A stretch of DNA of 64,000 nt. Origin: Bacillota bacterium (GTDB lineage: Bacteria; Bacillota; Clostridia; Lachnospirales; Lachnospiraceae). The position numbers were made by a program, and so were the translations under genes. Shown here in pieces: positions 51,291-61,800 of the stretch. Location of the stretch: the NCBI GenBank assembly GCA_023410575.1, contig JAEYPP010000084.1, positions 53,620 through 117,619 on the forward strand. The letters are read 5' to 3'. The notes under the pieces were generated by a model that made no database searches, was not told where the DNA came from, and saw nothing but the letters and a program-made list of their open reading frames with translations. The stretch's first letter is position 1, and each line of letters begins with the position of its first letter.

Positions 51291-51956
51291 ATGTTGGATT
51301 TTTTTGTAAAGGCTATTGATGGCGAATACCAACTAACAACTGCTGGAACTATAACTTTATGCATTCTCCTAGGTCTAATTTTAGTAGTCTCTACGCTATG
51401 CATGAAGAAAAAGAGTAATCGTAACTATGGCACAAAACAATTAGTATTTTGCGCAGTAGCAATGGCACTGGGCTTAGTCACCTCGTATATCCAAGTCTAT
51501 TCATTTCCATTTGGTGGCTCCGTAACTTTATTTAGCATGTTATTTATCTGCTTAATTGGCTATCTCTATGGTGCTAAGGTGAGTATTCCTATTGCAATTG
51601 CCTATGGACTACTACAATTTATCATCAAGCCATATATTTATCATCCAGTTCAGGTATTATTTGATTATCCTTTAGGATTTGGTGCACTTGGTATTTCTGG
51701 ATTATTTTATAAGAGTAAAAATGGCTTAGTAAAAGGATACATAGCTGGTATCATTGGACGTTGGATTTTTACTAGTGTATCCGGTTACATTTTCTTTGGG
51801 GAATACGCTTGGCCAGGGTGGAATCCACTTCCTTACACACTAGCCTATAATGGAGCCTATATATTTACAGAAGGTGTTATTACTGTCATTATTCTACTAC
51901 TCCCTGTTGTAGCTCATGGTTTTATGCAAGTAAAGAAAATGGCAAGTGAAGACTAA
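51291..51956 (+). CDS. thiT: Thiamine transporter ThiT (ECF S component)
   Basis: The 221-residue membrane protein has about seven hydrophobic segments. The region VTSYIQVYSFPFGGSVTLFSMLFICLIGYLYG (about 61-92) is the ThiT signature that forms the thiamine site with aromatic residues. YLYGAKVS and the AWPGWNPLPYTLAYNG segment are also typical. It is about 30 residues longer at the N terminus than common ThiT proteins because of an extra membrane segment. It works with the general ECF module (EcfA/A'/T), which is not in the window. The riboswitch upstream confirms the substrate class. Confidence 0.94.
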   Translation: MLDFFVKAIDGEYQLTTAGTITLCILLGLILVVSTLCMKKKSNRNYGTKQLVFCAVAMALGLVTSYIQVYSFPFGGSVTLFSMLFICLIGYLYGAKVSIPIAIAYGLLQFIIKPYIYHPVQVLFDYPLGFGALGISGLFYKSKNGLVKGYIAGIIGRWIFTSVSGYIFFGEYAWPGWNPLPYTLAYNGAYIFTEGVITVIILLLPVVAHGFMQVKKMASED

Positions 51957-52024
51957 ATATTAGCTAATTTAAAACATATAGTTACTACATGCTACTGTTT
52001 ATGATTTCATAAAACTATATCTAA

Positions 52025-52128
52025 GAATGAGCTTTATCCTATTATTCGTAGTATTAAACAAGTCCACATGCATTTTTGTCGACTTATACCTATCTAGCGA
52101 TGAAGAAAATATAGGATTAAGCTCATTC
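52025..52128. repeat. Imperfect palindrome with shared core (family copy 4)
   Basis: GAATGAGCTTTATCCTAT pairs with ATAGGATTAAGCTCATTC with one mismatch. The interior AACAAGTCCACATGCATTTT, followed by GTCGACTTATA and TAGCGATG, lines up with the core of 28749-28920 (ACAAGTCCCCACACGCACTT, then GGGGCTTGTGAGAGTAGCG). It lies between the convergent thiT and sensor kinase genes and probably terminates both. Confidence 0.65.
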
Positions 52129-52148
52129 ATATTATAATAAATTCTCTT

Positions 52149-53543
52149 TTAATTGATTGTAAATCCGAACTCGCACCCACTTGATGTTAGGTTCTTACAA
52201 TAAATCTCACCATTATGCTGTTCAATAATATATTTACAAATGGATAGACCTAATCCTGAACCTGGGATATTCGAACTTCGTGATTTCTCTGCACGATAGA
52301 ACTTGTCAAAAACATATGGAATATCGTTTGCATTGATACCAGTTCCATTGTCAATTACACGAATTAAGATACCTTTCTCCTTACGAGTAATATGAATATG
52401 TATCATTGGGTCGTTTGCCTGCTTATACTTTATGCTATTTTCGACTAGATTGTATAATACCTCTGTGATTCTCTTTGAATCCATGATTACAATTGGATTT
52501 TCCTCTGTATTAGTTACGAAAAATTTCATCGAATGATATGTAACATATCCTTCAAGTTCTTTCATTACCGGTGTCAGGTAATCTTGCAGATAAATCTCCT
52601 CTTTTTTTATATCAAGTTGCTTTAGTTGTGTATTTGAAAACTCAAGTAACTCAGTTATCATAGTATTTAGTAAGTTCGTCTTTTCCAAAATCGTCTGTAC
52701 ATACTCCATACGCTCGATATCTGTACGTGCAATTCCATCACGTAACCCCTCGGTATACGCCTTTATTGTTGAAATCGGAGTCTTTAAGTCATGAGAAATA
52801 CATGAGATCAATTCCTGTTGTGATTTTTTTAGCTGTTCTTCTTTGATTTGCTTTTCTTTTAATTCATCTCTCATTAATTCGAAACTATAAGTAAGTTGAC
52901 CGACCTCATTTGCTCGAATCTTTGTACTATAGACTCGTAATACTTCCTTCTCGTAATTTCCATTGATAATTGCTCTTGCCGATTCCGTAATTTCTTCCAT
53001 CGGTTTATATACTCTTCGTTTGGAATAAATCATCTGATACGTAAATACTCCAATAGCAATTACTAATCCAATCATCAAAGGGAGAAATGCCATCGTAATC
53101 TCGCCATTTATTTGTTGCCTAGTCTCATCAATTGGTACTAGAAAAACAACAAAGCCTGTTACTGTTTGATTCTGTTTTATTGTAAAGAAAACCTTTTTAT
53201 AGTCCTTATACTGATGTAGAGAGTATTCATCTACCGTCAACATCTCCTCAACATTTACTTTATTTTGAGAAAATTGAAATACATCTTGATTTTGAAAAAG
53301 CACATCTCCATGAGTTGAAATCACAAGATATGGATAATCACAGCTCACATAGTTCCCATTCTCTATTTTTTCGACGTATTTCTTTAGTAAAATCCTATTT
53401 TCATTTTCCGTATCCATAAATTGAATGTTTTGAACTCTATCAACACTAATCCATAAGCACAAAAATAGAAACGCTACCATACCTACTAACGTTTCTATAT
53501 TTCTTTTATGTAATTTACCAAGTGATTTTGAAGTATTTTTCAA
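52149..53543 (-). CDS. Sensor histidine kinase of an ABC-transporter-linked two-component system
   Basis: The start chosen is a TTG at 53543, eight bases after AGGAGG. The 464-residue protein has TM1 near 17-35, an extracellular region of about 120 residues, TM2 near 153-175 and HAMP near 176-230. The H-box is SCISHDLKTPISTIKAYTEG with H251. ATPase motifs are YNLVENSIKY (N-box), IDNGTGI (G1) and GSGLGLSICKYI (G2). The extracellular domain makes it unlike the short BceS-type kinases, though it is encoded with a BceAB-like transporter. It pairs with the regulator 78 bases upstream. Confidence 0.92.
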   Translation of the reverse strand: MKNTSKSLGKLHKRNIETLVGMVAFLFLCLWISVDRVQNIQFMDTENENRILLKKYVEKIENGNYVSCDYPYLVISTHGDVLFQNQDVFQFSQNKVNVEEMLTVDEYSLHQYKDYKKVFFTIKQNQTVTGFVVFLVPIDETRQQINGEITMAFLPLMIGLVIAIGVFTYQMIYSKRRVYKPMEEITESARAIINGNYEKEVLRVYSTKIRANEVGQLTYSFELMRDELKEKQIKEEQLKKSQQELISCISHDLKTPISTIKAYTEGLRDGIARTDIERMEYVQTILEKTNLLNTMITELLEFSNTQLKQLDIKKEEIYLQDYLTPVMKELEGYVTYHSMKFFVTNTEENPIVIMDSKRITEVLYNLVENSIKYKQANDPMIHIHITRKEKGILIRVIDNGTGINANDIPYVFDKFYRAEKSRSSNIPGSGLGLSICKYIIEQHNGEIYCKNLTSSGCEFGFTIN

Positions 53544-53621
53544 CCTAATTCCTCCTAAAGGACAATATAACCTTGGCTTACAAACTTTTTTCAACTTTCG
53601 TCTAGTCAACTGATAACCCTA

Positions 53622-54311
53622 TCAAGCAGTTGTCATCTTATATCCAACTCCCCAGACAGTCTTAATGTAATCAATCTCATACTTACCTAATTTATCGCGA
53701 AGTCGATTTATGTACACAGTAACACTATTATCTTCTCCACACTCACTATATCCCCAAACGCCCTCATAAATCTGTTCTTTTGTAAACACTTGGTTTTCAT
53801 GTGATGCTAGGTAAAAGAGCATATCAAACTCTTTAGTTGTTAATGATACATTTTGTTGATCAATCATGACAGTATAAGAGGTTTTATTTAGCTGTATTCT
53901 TCCAAACGAAAGGACTTGTGCATTCGTGTTATCTTGTTTTGCCATCTTTTCATACCTTCGCAATTGCGCTTTTACGCGAGCTACTAATTCTAACGGGCTA
54001 AATGGCTTCGTAACATAGTCATCTGCACCAATGCCAAGTGCAATTACCTTGTCCATCTCACCACTCTTTGCTGAAATCATAATTACAGGGACATCACAAG
54101 ACTCACGGATTTGCTTACACACTTGGATTCCATCGATGATAGGAAGCATAATATCAAGCAAAACTAGACTTGGGGTTTGTTGTGTAAATGTTTGTAAGCC
54201 CTCTTTCCCATCTTTTGCAAGCACCACCTCAAACCCTTCCACTTCAAGATAGGCCCCTAATATCTTTGCTAAATCTTTTTCATCCTCAATAATTAGAATT
54301 TTATTGCCCAT
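53622..54311 (-). CDS. OmpR-family response regulator
   Basis: The 229-residue protein has a receiver with acidic pair EDE (9-11), phospho-acceptor D53 in LVLLDIMLP and VTKPFSP. The C-terminal winged helix (about 130-227) has KEFDMLFYLASHENQVFTKEQIYEGVWG and ends in YIKTVWGVGYKM. It lies between the transporter genes and the kinase on the same strand, and probably activates the transporter operon in answer to its substrate. A ribosome binding site (AAGGAGTCATTC) fits the ATG. Confidence 0.94.
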   Translation of the reverse strand: MGNKILIIEDEKDLAKILGAYLEVEGFEVVLAKDGKEGLQTFTQQTPSLVLLDIMLPIIDGIQVCKQIRESCDVPVIMISAKSGEMDKVIALGIGADDYVTKPFSPLELVARVKAQLRRYEKMAKQDNTNAQVLSFGRIQLNKTSYTVMIDQQNVSLTTKEFDMLFYLASHENQVFTKEQIYEGVWGYSECGEDNSVTVYINRLRDKLGKYEIDYIKTVWGVGYKMTTA

Positions 54312-54418
54312 GAATGACTCCTTACAATCATTTTAATCACTGATATAGTAAATTTTCATACTGAAAATATCTTCTGACTTTACTTTATTATACCTATTGG
54401 TACATAAACTGTCAAAGT

Positions 54419-55177
54419 CTACCACCCTTTTTCCTTTAAGAATTGATAAACATACTCTTCACGTTTGGAGATATCCGAATCCTGATATTCTCCTAAAGAC
54501 AAATCTCCATCAATTCTTCCATCCTTTAGGTAAATAATTCGATTCCCACGTAACGCTGCTTTTAAATCATGAGTCACCATTACAACAGATTGACCTTCCT
54601 TATGTACTTTTGTAAAGATATCAAGAACATTCTCACCTTGAGAGGAATTTAATGCTCCTGTTGGCTCATCTGCAAATAGCACTTTGGGATGATTCATTAG
54701 AGCACGACAGATTGCTACGCGCTGTTTCTGACCACCAGAAAGTTGATTAGGGAACTTCTTTTTATGAGTTGCTAATTCCATCTTATCTAGTAATTCATCA
54801 ATTCGCTTTTCGATCTCAGCCCGATTTGCTTTTGTCTTGTAGGTTGGACTTAGGATGTTCTCATAGACAGTCAAATTGGAAATCAAATTAATTCCCTGAA
54901 ATACAAAGCCTAATTTATCCCTTCTTAACTTTGCGATTTCTTTTTCCTTCATTTTACTCAGTTCAACTCCGTCCAAATACACTTTTCCTGTCGTAATCGT
55001 ATCCATTCCACTTAGAGCGTACAATAGGGTAGATTTTCCCGAACCTGAACTACCCATAATCACTGTAAAGTCTCCCTCATAGATATCTAGGTCCATATTT
55101 TTAATAATATTACTGATTTCACCATCTGTCACAAAACTCTTACATAAAATCTCTGTTTTAATAATTTCCTTCTTCAT
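54419..55177 (-). CDS. ABC transporter ATPase (MacB/BceA-like)
   Basis: The start chosen is the ATG at 55177, behind AGGAGGGTTCTT. The 252-residue ATPase shows Walker A GSSGSGKST, signature LSGGQKQRVAICRAL, Walker B VLFADEPTGALNSSQ and the switch MVTHDLKAA. The ADEPTGAL form is typical of the LolD/MacB/BceA class, which moves or senses antimicrobial peptides or lipids with FtsX-type permeases. It lies 10 bases after the permease gene. Confidence 0.93.
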   Translation of the reverse strand: MKKEIIKTEILCKSFVTDGEISNIIKNMDLDIYEGDFTVIMGSSGSGKSTLLYALSGMDTITTGKVYLDGVELSKMKEKEIAKLRRDKLGFVFQGINLISNLTVYENILSPTYKTKANRAEIEKRIDELLDKMELATHKKKFPNQLSGGQKQRVAICRALMNHPKVLFADEPTGALNSSQGENVLDIFTKVHKEGQSVVMVTHDLKAALRGNRIIYLKDGRIDGDLSLGEYQDSDISKREEYVYQFLKEKGW

Positions 55178-55187
55178 AAGAACCCTC

Positions 55188-57500
55188 CTATTCATTTACA
55201 AGATCACGTACAGCAACTTTCTTAATTGATAATGAGGAACAATAGGTAAATATAATAAACACAAGTAATATAACGACATTCATTATTACAATATGCAGTA
55301 TATTGTATTGTACTGGATATTCAATAAAATTAAACATCGATAAAGCTAACTTCATGATCGTCGGATACGTAGTAATGATTAGTGGTATGGCAATAACCAT
55401 CGATATCGCCACAAGAATTACAATATAAAGAATACTAGCTTTAATTAAGTGATTGGATGTATAGCCAATACTCTTATAAATCCCATTCATCTTCTTATTC
55501 TTTGCATTACGCAACAATACAACACTAAAGATGTTAATCCCACCAATTAGGAATACTAAAACAAGCACATAAGGAATGGCTAATTTTTGTGGTTGTTCAA
55601 TCATATCCATAATACTAGAGAATGCCTCTGTTCTTAAATATGTTTTCCCATTTGCACCAATTGTTGATTGTAATGCTTCTACATAATCACTTGGATTCAC
55701 ACTGCCATTTAAGTAAACAGATATGGTCGTATATTCAAATGGTACATCATGACTTTTTAAAATATCGCTTATAACTCGACCCGATTGCCCCATATTATAG
55801 TACGTTTGAAAAATGCCTGTAATCAATAATTCGACGCGTTCCTGACCATTAAGATAAACGGTAATATAATCTCCCACAGACTTGTTATGTTCTTCTGCCA
55901 TATATGAAGATAAAGCTATCTCGCTTGCTAAGGTTGGGTTTTTACCTATCACAATCGGAAGATTTGCTTCTTCAAAATCGTCGTAAATGAAAGAATACAT
56001 ATATGTATTCGTAATCCCCTCTTTCCAGTCAAGGGTTAATGGATAATCCGTAATTGAAAGCAAGTAATGACTAACGCTAGTATCTCGATCTAAAATAGCG
56101 GTAACTTTCTCGAGATTTTTAGAATCAGCGATTGAAACCATAACATCACATTGATCAATACCAATCCAGTAATCATTGTTCTCTCTTAGTGTATTTGCAA
56201 TGTCAAGAGAAATCACGCCAAAATTAATGATGAATACCGTCATAATAGCAATAATAATAACTCCGATCATGCCTTTTTTATCACTACGAATCGTTCGGAG
56301 TGCAATCCCAAGAGAAGAAAATTGCATAGAAGAATTTCCTTTATACTTTTTCTTTTTTGTATTTGTATGGTTCATATCATTGAGCGCAATAACCGGCTTG
56401 ATATCCTTTGTTTTTTTAATAATTAAGTAAATAACTAAAAGTACAAAGGAAACAATACTAACAAAACATGGAACTCCAATCACAAGAATACTCTGTCCGC
56501 CAGTAGTTCCAATATTGGCAAAAATTTTAGATAAAACCACATTTTTTAACATATCTCCTATAACAATTCCTACAATACAAGCAATGGATACAATTACAAA
56601 ATAAAACTTAAGATACATTAGCAAAATATCCTTTGATTCATAACCAAGCGTCTTATAAACTGCAATTGTTTTTGCATCAGCTACCATCATACTTCGTATC
56701 ATAAAGTTTATAATTAAACAGCTAACTAATAACATAATGACACCAATCGCTAAGAAAATGGACCCAGTGATAGCTCCTAACAACTGATTGGCATCCTTCA
56801 TATTATCAATTGTATTTTTCGCCCCTTCTAATACCCCATTATTTATGTTCCGATAAGCAGTCTCTAGCTCACTTGCACTTACACCATCTTTCGTATAAAT
56901 ATATAACTTTGTACCACTATCTATATCCTTTGGTAAATCATTTACAATCATAGAGCTATTATAAGCAGATAAAATATCATACGGGCTAGAGTAAATTGCC
57001 TTTACGATATACGTTTGGGAGCTTTTAGCAAATTTAATCGTTATTTCATCCCCGACATTAATTTCATATTCATTTGCCACACAAGAAGGAAGAGCACATT
57101 CATTATCTTTCATAGTCTTGACTTGCTCAATATTTCCTTGAAAGAAATGTACATAATCAAAAACTCCATCTTTGAACTTGACTAGATCAAGAAGCGCATC
57201 AATCTTATTGTTATCGCAATAGATCTCTTCCTCCAGATAGTAACGATTGATAACTTCAACTTTTTCTACCTCGTCAAGTGACTCAAAACGTTGTATTACC
57301 GTCATAAGATGATTTTCATCTTCTACATACGGATAAAAATGAAGTTCTGGCATCTGGCATTCCTTAGCAAATTCATCAAATGGTTTACTCAGACTTGTAA
57401 TAATTCCAAACGATGCCACAAGTAAAGTAGAACAAAATAACACGATTAGAAACATAACAACGGTTTGTAATTTACGAATTCGAATGTTTTTCCACCACAT
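55188..57500 (-). CDS. FtsX-type ABC transporter permease
   Basis: The start chosen is the ATG at 57500 (MWWKNIRIRKLQ) behind AAAGGAGATTTTTT. The 770-residue protein has an N-terminal membrane segment (about 14-34), an extracellular domain of about 210 residues, three membrane segments (about 245-350), then a second similar half: TM near 420, extracellular region, and three C-terminal segments. This is the double-FtsX plan. With the adjacent ATPase and two-component system it fits a bacitracin- or peptide-resistance type module. The substrate cannot be told from sequence. It is the first gene of the four-gene group. Confidence 0.9.
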   Translation of the reverse strand: MWWKNIRIRKLQTVVMFLIVLFCSTLLVASFGIITSLSKPFDEFAKECQMPELHFYPYVEDENHLMTVIQRFESLDEVEKVEVINRYYLEEEIYCDNNKIDALLDLVKFKDGVFDYVHFFQGNIEQVKTMKDNECALPSCVANEYEINVGDEITIKFAKSSQTYIVKAIYSSPYDILSAYNSSMIVNDLPKDIDSGTKLYIYTKDGVSASELETAYRNINNGVLEGAKNTIDNMKDANQLLGAITGSIFLAIGVIMLLVSCLIINFMIRSMMVADAKTIAVYKTLGYESKDILLMYLKFYFVIVSIACIVGIVIGDMLKNVVLSKIFANIGTTGGQSILVIGVPCFVSIVSFVLLVIYLIIKKTKDIKPVIALNDMNHTNTKKKKYKGNSSMQFSSLGIALRTIRSDKKGMIGVIIIAIMTVFIINFGVISLDIANTLRENNDYWIGIDQCDVMVSIADSKNLEKVTAILDRDTSVSHYLLSITDYPLTLDWKEGITNTYMYSFIYDDFEEANLPIVIGKNPTLASEIALSSYMAEEHNKSVGDYITVYLNGQERVELLITGIFQTYYNMGQSGRVISDILKSHDVPFEYTTISVYLNGSVNPSDYVEALQSTIGANGKTYLRTEAFSSIMDMIEQPQKLAIPYVLVLVFLIGGINIFSVVLLRNAKNKKMNGIYKSIGYTSNHLIKASILYIVILVAISMVIAIPLIITTYPTIMKLALSMFNFIEYPVQYNILHIVIMNVVILLVFIIFTYCSSLSIKKVAVRDLVNE

Positions 57501-57620
57501 AAAAAATCTCCTTTGCACTATGTTACTATCATAATACAAAAGAGATATAAAATAAAAATATGAAAATAATAAATAATTATAAACAAAAAAAGTACGTTAT
57601 AGTAGTCATCCTTTCGCTTG

Positions 57621-57791
57621 TTATGCGCTTAGTTCGCTCGGAGAAAAAGTTCTCTTATATCCACACTTCGGACACTCTACATCAATACTTTTATCTTTAT
57701 TATCTTTACGTTCTAACAATACAAAAATATCATTTGCATCACATACTGGACAGTAACGTTCGATGCCTTCTTGCTCTACATAATTAAACAT
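57621..57791 (-). CDS. Small zinc-ribbon protein (56 aa)
   Basis: On the minus strand an ATG at 57791 opens a 56-codon frame ending at 57621. It has two knuckles, CPVCD near 14-18 and CPKCG near 40-44, separated by a Lys/Asp-rich loop. This is the plan of a single zinc ribbon. A GAAAGGG sequence lies about 12 bases upstream. I do not recognise the family; small zinc ribbons may bind nucleic acid or act as adaptors. The four paired cysteines and normal codon use make it likely to be real. Confidence 0.7.
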   Translation of the reverse strand: MFNYVEQEGIERYCPVCDANDIFVLLERKDNKDKSIDVECPKCGYKRTFSPSELSA

Positions 57792-58052
57792 GTTACTACT
57801 AACCCTTTCTTCTCGACATAGATTCAGTAGACTTCTCTCTTAAGAATTTTGACCTCTGAATCCTACGTATAGATAAAATAATAACACGAGAAATGGTGAA
57901 ATTACAGTGGTAATATGTGGTTCACTGTCTTTTTGTCGCTTTAAAGAAATTCTTGTTAATCGATTGTTTTTTAATATACTTCTGAGATGTTATTATTGCA
58001 AAAGACTGGTGATACATTAAATTACAAATCATTATTATATAAGGAGTTCTTC

Positions 58053-58610
58053 ATGCATCTGAAGTTTTCATTTCTCCCTTTCCATCAATACAAAACTTTA
58101 CGCATATCAATCCTCTATCTCGTTCTCCTTGATCAAATGATAAAACTCATTATGTTTTCCTTCTTCTATTTAAAAGATTATCCTCTGATTGGTTCACTGA
58201 TTCGAATATTCCCAATTATTAATACGAACCTCTCTTGGCCCGGTAATTATATCTTACTGTTCCAAAACTTCTACTTTCTTATGATATTAAACGTATTAAT
58301 TTTATTTTTAAGCAATTATCTTTATCTCTTTTACAAAAGCAAAGTAACCAATGTAAGTTCCGTCATTAAAAAAATCTATATCACCTTCCAGGCAGGTGCT
58401 ATCGCTAGTTTATTGGATAAACTCTTATGGGGTGGTTCTCTTGATTATGTCATGATAAATGAAGTGTTTGTATTTGATTTAAAGGACTGTTACCTTATTA
58501 TAAGTATCATTCTTATTATTATCTTAATTTTAAAGAATTACCGATTTTTAAAGACGATAAAAAGAGTGGAGTTTCTACACTTTGTGTTTCAAAAAAAGGA
58601 AATTGAATGA
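58053..58610 (+). CDS. Divergent signal peptidase II (LspA) homologue
   Basis: The start chosen is the ATG at 58053 after AAGGAGTTCTTC. The 185-residue protein has four membrane segments. The LspA landmarks are recognisable but diverged: LDQMIK near 26-31 (usually LDQxxK), FPIINTNLSWP near 53-63 (usually N-x-GxAFG), GAIASLLDKLLWGG near 115-128 with D122 (usually GxxxNxxDR), and FDLKDCYLI near 141-149 with D145 (usually FNxADxxI). Both catalytic aspartates are kept. It may cleave a special set of prolipoproteins, or be an inactive-loop paralogue of a main LspA elsewhere. Its stop codon lies at the foot of a palindrome. Confidence 0.7.
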   Translation: MHLKFSFLPFHQYKTLRISILYLVLLDQMIKLIMFSFFYLKDYPLIGSLIRIFPIINTNLSWPGNYILLFQNFYFLMILNVLILFLSNYLYLFYKSKVTNVSSVIKKIYITFQAGAIASLLDKLLWGGSLDYVMINEVFVFDLKDCYLIISIILIIILILKNYRFLKTIKRVEFLHFVFQKKEIE

Positions 58611-58701
58611 GCTTGATTTATATTTACAAGGTGTCTAACATATCCCACTCGAATTTGTGGGCTTGTTATCATCGCTCTCTTGTAAAAAATAAATCAAGCT
58701 C
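58609..58701. repeat. Imperfect palindrome with shared core (family copy 5)
   Basis: GAGCTTGATTTAT pairs with ATAAATCAAGCTC and a second TTTACAAG/CTTGTAAA pairing lies inside. The core has GTGTCTAACATATCCCACTC and GTGGGCTTGTTATCATCGCT, similar to the other copies. It lies between convergent genes and overlaps the stop codon of the LspA-like gene. Confidence 0.65.
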
Positions 58702-58744
58702 TTCTTCTTCTTTTTCTTTTCTCTTTCTTCTTTCTTTCTCTTTT
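58699..58744. repeat. Homopyrimidine tract
   Basis: Forty-six consecutive C/T bases lie on the plus strand, directly after the palindrome arm. The tract is made of CTT and CTTT units. It would give a long U-rich tail to a terminator hairpin on the plus strand. Confidence 0.8.
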
Positions 58745-58801
58745 AATGAAGTATATCGAAATTTTACTCACGAATATTTTATCGTTCTGATAAAGGCAAA
58801 G

Positions 58802-61800
58802 CTAGTAGATACCATCGGAAGAATAATCATCACTAGCAGTTTCATTCGTAGAAAAAATCAATGCATCTCCTGCTAAAAACTGTATCGACAATCCATTGGA
58901 ATCTGTCTTCTTCTTTGCTCCACCTTCTAGTAGCCACATACTGCAGAAATCATTCTCTATATAGTTCTCTTTATTTATGTAGCTATATCTTATATTTCCT
59001 TCCATATCTAATGCCGTAATATCAAAATTCACAATAAGATAGCCATCTTTTAACCAGAACTCTTCTTTAAAATTAATTCCCTTTTGCTTTGCATAGTTCG
59101 CAACATCATATCCTTTTTTAACAGCCTTTACTTTATCAGGTAGACTATATGTAAAATAATACGTCTGTTTCAGTTTCTGCAATTCTTCTTCTGTATGTTG
59201 ATCACTTTCATTTACTTTAGCAAAAGCTAGATTCGAATACATACGAAGCGGATATCCGATGAGAAGCTGATCAAAAGAGTATTGATCTGTGGAGAGTGCG
59301 TTAAATTTTGCTTTTTTCATCCCCTGAATTGTGGCATTCACAAGCAATTCCTCCTGTGGTATTGCAAGCATAGGATCACCTACCACAACCGACTTTTTGT
59401 TGCTTTTGTCTACACTACTTCCAACTTGAATTAAACTATATTTTTTTCCACCAACCGTTCCTTGATAATATAGATCAACTTCCGTTCGATTACTACCATT
59501 CGAATCTACATAATAAAATCTTGGAGTGATTGAAATCTTAGAGTCTCTCTGTGCCATGACATCCCCATTGGTATTTATCCGAAAACGCATTGTATATCCC
59601 GTTTTAATCAATCCTTGATTGGAATACCTTGGATGCGCTCCAACTAATAAAGGCATCGTATAATTACTTAGGCGAGGTCCTGGAATACCATAGCTATCAT
59701 TCGTACCAATCGTATAATCATATACGCTTGCTGCCTTAAAGCCCTTGTTTTTAACACCATCTGATAAAACAGACAGATCTAATGTATTACTAAACAGCTG
59801 ATTCGTGTACGCTTGATTAGCCTTTAAGGATAATCCGTCTTTCGCACGGAATACCTCCTGCCACATAGGATAATTCTGAATATCGTATAAGGTAAATCCA
59901 TATAGACGTCCTGACGTTTGTATCGTAAATGAATCTGTCGCAACGTACTTATTGACTGACGCATTCTTTGTTTCCTCAGTATCCGATAGCTGATCACTTC
60001 CATTTACAGCAACACTACGTACATCCACAGTATAAATGCCCTCCGCTACCCACATAGGAATGTAGTATCTCTGCTCAGAAGCCCCTATACAGCTCCAAGT
60101 ATTAGCCGGAAGAAGAACATCATTCGTCTGTTTATAGTCATTTCCGACATCTTGGTACATTTCTACAGGAAATTTAACTTCATTTTGCATAGTTCCATCT
60201 TTACTAGCTAAGTATTTAGCATAATTCTTGTTTCCGTATCCTGCTTTGTTGGAATGATAACCTTCATTTAAAATCTGTAATGTGAAATCTCCTGTCACTG
60301 AGTTTTCATCCAAAATCAATGGAATACTACTCTTGTCTGGATCAAATAACTGCAGATATGGATTATTATCATGCTTAACGACTGGCTTGCAATACACAGG
60401 AGTATGTATCTTCACCTCATTTACGCTATCAATCGAAAATGTTAGTAAGTCGCTCATATTCGAGTTAAACTTTACCACCTTTTCATACGTAATTGTACCA
60501 CTCGAAGGATAAGTTTTATTTTTCAGAGTTTTCTCAATCAGTTTTTGATCTTCATATAGTATTGATTGGTTTATTTTCTGCGGAGCGGAGATTAAATTTT
60601 GATGGAATGTATCTCCCTGGCTTGATTTCCAGTCACTACTTAATACAGTATTTTTACCAAACGTAAGAGAATCACTGCGAGTATAAATCTGACCAACCCC
60701 TTGACTTCCTATTGTAATTAAATCTTCGTTTGGTAAGGCTGTAACCTCCTCGGATGACAATACAATTGTCCCACCGATTCCCGATGGCGTTCTTAGATGT
60801 TCTGATTGACTGGAAAAATGATGATAATTCAAGTCGGGAACCTTATAATTTTGGGGGTTTAACGTCAACGTTCCCCCTGGTAATGTTTGATTTGTTAAGG
60901 TACCGCTCTTTATCTTATAATAATCTATCGATACAATCTCGGTATACGAGTAAGAACGCGTTACCGAACCTGACTGTGTAACAGTCTGTGCTGTTATCGT
61001 ATAGGTATCCGCATCTGATTTTTCTAAAGATGCTTTTCCCGAAGCTTCTGGAGGTGCTTTTCCTGAGACTTCTTGTGATGTTTTTGTTTGGTTGAAGTTT
61101 GAATCGCTAGAATCTACATTCTTTGTTTTGATGTTATACGTTTTTTGTACTGTAATTGGATATGTAATTTGACCTGTCGTTTTTTCATAAACGATATTGA
61201 TTAGATATTCAGAAGTTTGGATACAACCGAAGAGTTTTTCCGTCGTAGGAACACCTATCCTCGCATCATAACCTGTGTTTGGAGTTGGTTGTACATTAAT
61301 TATTCCAGTTGTTTTGGGAGATAAATACGAAATGCTATCTTCAGTAGAAGTTGGTGCTGTAGATGGAACTGGCGTAATTGCCACAGTAGGTGTTGCTGGG
61401 GATACTGCTGGGGTTACCGTTATCGGGTTTGGTTCCAAAAGTACATAGAGTGTTGAATTATCTTTGATTCCATGATATGCAGAAATTACTCCATTAGATA
61501 TGGTCGGTTTATACACAACATTAGCCTGCCCTGTATCATAAACATACTCTACAGACTTTACTGTATATTGTTTCTTATTTATCGTTAATTTTTGATTGGA
61601 TGGCAACTCATATTCTGTATACTGCCCAAAGAATATCTCTTGCTTTTCTGCACCGGTATCAATTATTTTCGCCTTCGTTCCCTTTTTGGCATAATCTGCT
61701 GCATCAACATAGACTACATCATAGAAAAATGGACTCAAACGTATGTGAATTTTATTATCGTAATAGTATTTAAGAAGGGTTTGAGTTGTGGAACTCCATT

